Assembly: GCA_036272735.1 (NCBI GenBank)
Contig: DATAYF010000788.1
Span: forward strand, 1-6,762
Length of the DNA stretch: 6,762 bases
Direction: 5' to 3'
Source of the DNA: DATAYF01 sp036272735
GTDB lineage: Bacteria > Chloroflexota > Ktedonobacteria > Ktedonobacterales > Ktedonobacteraceae
The position numbers and the translations under genes were made by a program. The notes below the pieces were generated by a model that saw nothing but the letters and a program-made list of their open reading frames with translations, was not told the DNA's origin and did not search any database. Positions 5,678 to 6,762 of this stretch are shown here, one piece after another. Each line of letters begins with the position of its first letter. Within the stretch, counting starts at the first letter, position 1.

Positions 5678-6762
5678 TGGGCAAGGTAAACCAGAACGTG
5701 GCTCCCTGACTAGGAGCACTCTGCACCCCAACGCTCCCCTGATGCCGTTCAATGAACACCCGGCACAAATAGAGGGCCAATCCGAAACTCAAATCCAGTT
5801 CATGCTGGACGGAACTCCCGTTGGTGCGATAGAAGCGTTCCCAGATATGATCGAGATCGTCTCTCGCAATGCCTGTTCCCTCGTTATGGACTGAGACACA
5901 GGCGCGCGCTTCCGCAATCCGTAACTGCACCATCACAGGCTGTCCTGGGGGAGAATAGGTGAGTGCATTTGTCAGGTAGGTGGTGAGAACTTGCTTGATT
6001 CGCCCAGCATCGGCGATGATGGGCACCCTTTGTTCCGCAGAAGGAACATCCAGCACGATGGTGTGCTCTGGCGCAGCTTGTTGCTGCCTGGGCATCACCT
6101 CTCTTAGCAGGGTGAGCAGATCCTCAGGGGTCAAGGATAACGTGAGCGTATGGGTCTGGATACGCGCATCATCGATCAAGTCATTGATCATCTGCTGCTG
6201 AAGCTGGGTACTCTGCGAGGCAACTGCTAAGGGGCGCTGAACATGGGCAATGGGTTCGCGTATTTGGGCAGACGGAGGAGCGAGCTGCTTTTTTAAGGCC
6301 TCCAATCGACGCTGTGCTAATTGTAAATTGCCCATGATCCCCGTCAGTGGGGTGCGCAGTTCATGGCTAGCCAGGGTCAGAAATTCGCCCGTCAGGCGAC
6401 TCACTTCGCGCTGGGCAAGTGCTTTCTTCTGTTTCTCTTCTTGCGCGTAAAAACAGTGGATACCCTCAATGAGCAGCGTGGTCTGCGCTGTGACGACTTT
6501 CACGAGCGCAATATCCCCTGGTGTGTACTCACCCTCAGCACTCGCTCTGATGATAGCCAGCACTCCAACCCACTGCTGCTCCAGAAAGAGAGGCATGAGC
6601 AGGAACGTCTCGAAGCCAGGAGACACGGGGCAAGGGTACGCCGGAGAAGGCAGTTGTTTCCCGAGATGTTCAATGGTGCGCACCTGATCTGTCGTAAGCA
6701 CCACCTCCTGGTTGGCGCGGAGGCGAGTGAGTGCCGCGTTGTCAACCGCGTCTAAGATATGG
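5655..6762 (-). CDS. GAF-domain sensor histidine kinase, N-terminus beyond window
   Basis: Read leftwards, the frame is open to the right edge (codons from 6761 read HILDAVDNAALTRLRANQ), so GTG at 6704 is probably not the real start. Residue numbers below count from it. Residues 1-80 form the second half of a GAF-like sensor domain (FLLMPLFLEQQWVGVLAI, then YTPGDIALVKVVTAQTTLLIEG). A short coiled stretch follows at about 86-105, then a HisKA domain with FLTLASHELRTPLTGIMGNL (phospho-acceptor His114, codon 6365-6363). The HATPase_c domain has an N box with Asn246 (TTYLTNALTYSP), NEGTGIA at 274-280, FYR at 291-293 and GATFWFTLP near the end. The ATP-lid glycines usually seen as GLGLGLY read DLSFGLALYLCR here, a degenerate G2 box. 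By family it would autophosphorylate and pass phosphate to a response regulator, none of which is in view. It ends tail-to-tail with the transposase fragment. Confidence 0.88.
   Translation of the reverse strand, partial: HILDAVDNAALTRLRANQEVVLTTDQVRTIEHLGKQLPSPAYPCPVSPGFETFLLMPLFLEQQWVGVLAIIRASAEGEYTPGDIALVKVVTAQTTLLIEGIHCFYAQEEKQKKALAQREVSRLTGEFLTLASHELRTPLTGIMGNLQLAQRRLEALKKQLAPPSAQIREPIAHVQRPLAVASQSTQLQQQMINDLIDDARIQTHTLTLSLTPEDLLTLLREVMPRQQQAAPEHTIVLDVPSAEQRVPIIADAGRIKQVLTTYLTNALTYSPPGQPVMVQLRIAEARACVSVHNEGTGIARDDLDHIWERFYRTNGSSVQHELDLSFGLALYLCRVFIERHQGSVGVQSAPSQGATFWFTLPIIPSQGE

Noticed and set aside
6363..6755. 130-codon plus-strand frame opposite the histidine kinase
   Set aside because: It is antisense to the HisKA and GAF coding sequence and has no motif of its own.

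Overview
The window looks like a decayed CRISPR-accessory region in a bacterium with an intermediate-to-high GC genome. I infer Chloroflexota, probably class Ktedonobacteria. This rests on the style of the protein families: a pentapeptide-repeat protein fused to a two-helix pore domain, a GAF-type hybrid sensor kinase and abundant degraded transposases. It does not rest on a marker gene.

Layout, left to right. A polytopic membrane protein runs in from the left edge (to 737, +) and is followed by a hairpin. From about 790 to 1880 (-) lies a transposase pseudogene of the IS4-like DDE type with at least three frameshifts and no N-terminus. It abuts a 5'-truncated gene (about 1876-2406, +) whose product resembles two Csx3/Crn3 ring-nuclease domains in tandem. 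Next is an apparently intact 462-residue pentapeptide-repeat protein with a C-terminal pore-like membrane domain (2498-3886, +). It converges on a cas6 gene (3917-4906, -) whose reading frame is whole except for one in-frame TAG at codon 199. Just upstream of cas6, on the same strand, is a single CRISPR-type repeat ending in ATTGAAAC (4928-4956). A second, diverged N-terminal transposase fragment of the same family follows (5069 to about 5580, +). The right end is a sensor histidine kinase on the minus strand whose N-terminus lies beyond the window.

How the parts fit. Cas6 cuts pre-crRNA inside the repeat. Csx3 proteins degrade the cyclic tetra-adenylate messenger made by type III (Cas10) complexes. 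Finding both, plus a type III/I-style repeat, between two transposase remnants suggests the relic of a type III accessory module broken up by insertion sequences. No cas10, cas1, cas2, csm/cmr gene or multi-repeat array is visible here, so any remaining function would depend on loci elsewhere. The membrane protein between csx3 and cas6 is the best-preserved gene in the island. Its possible link to CRISPR signalling is a positional guess only.
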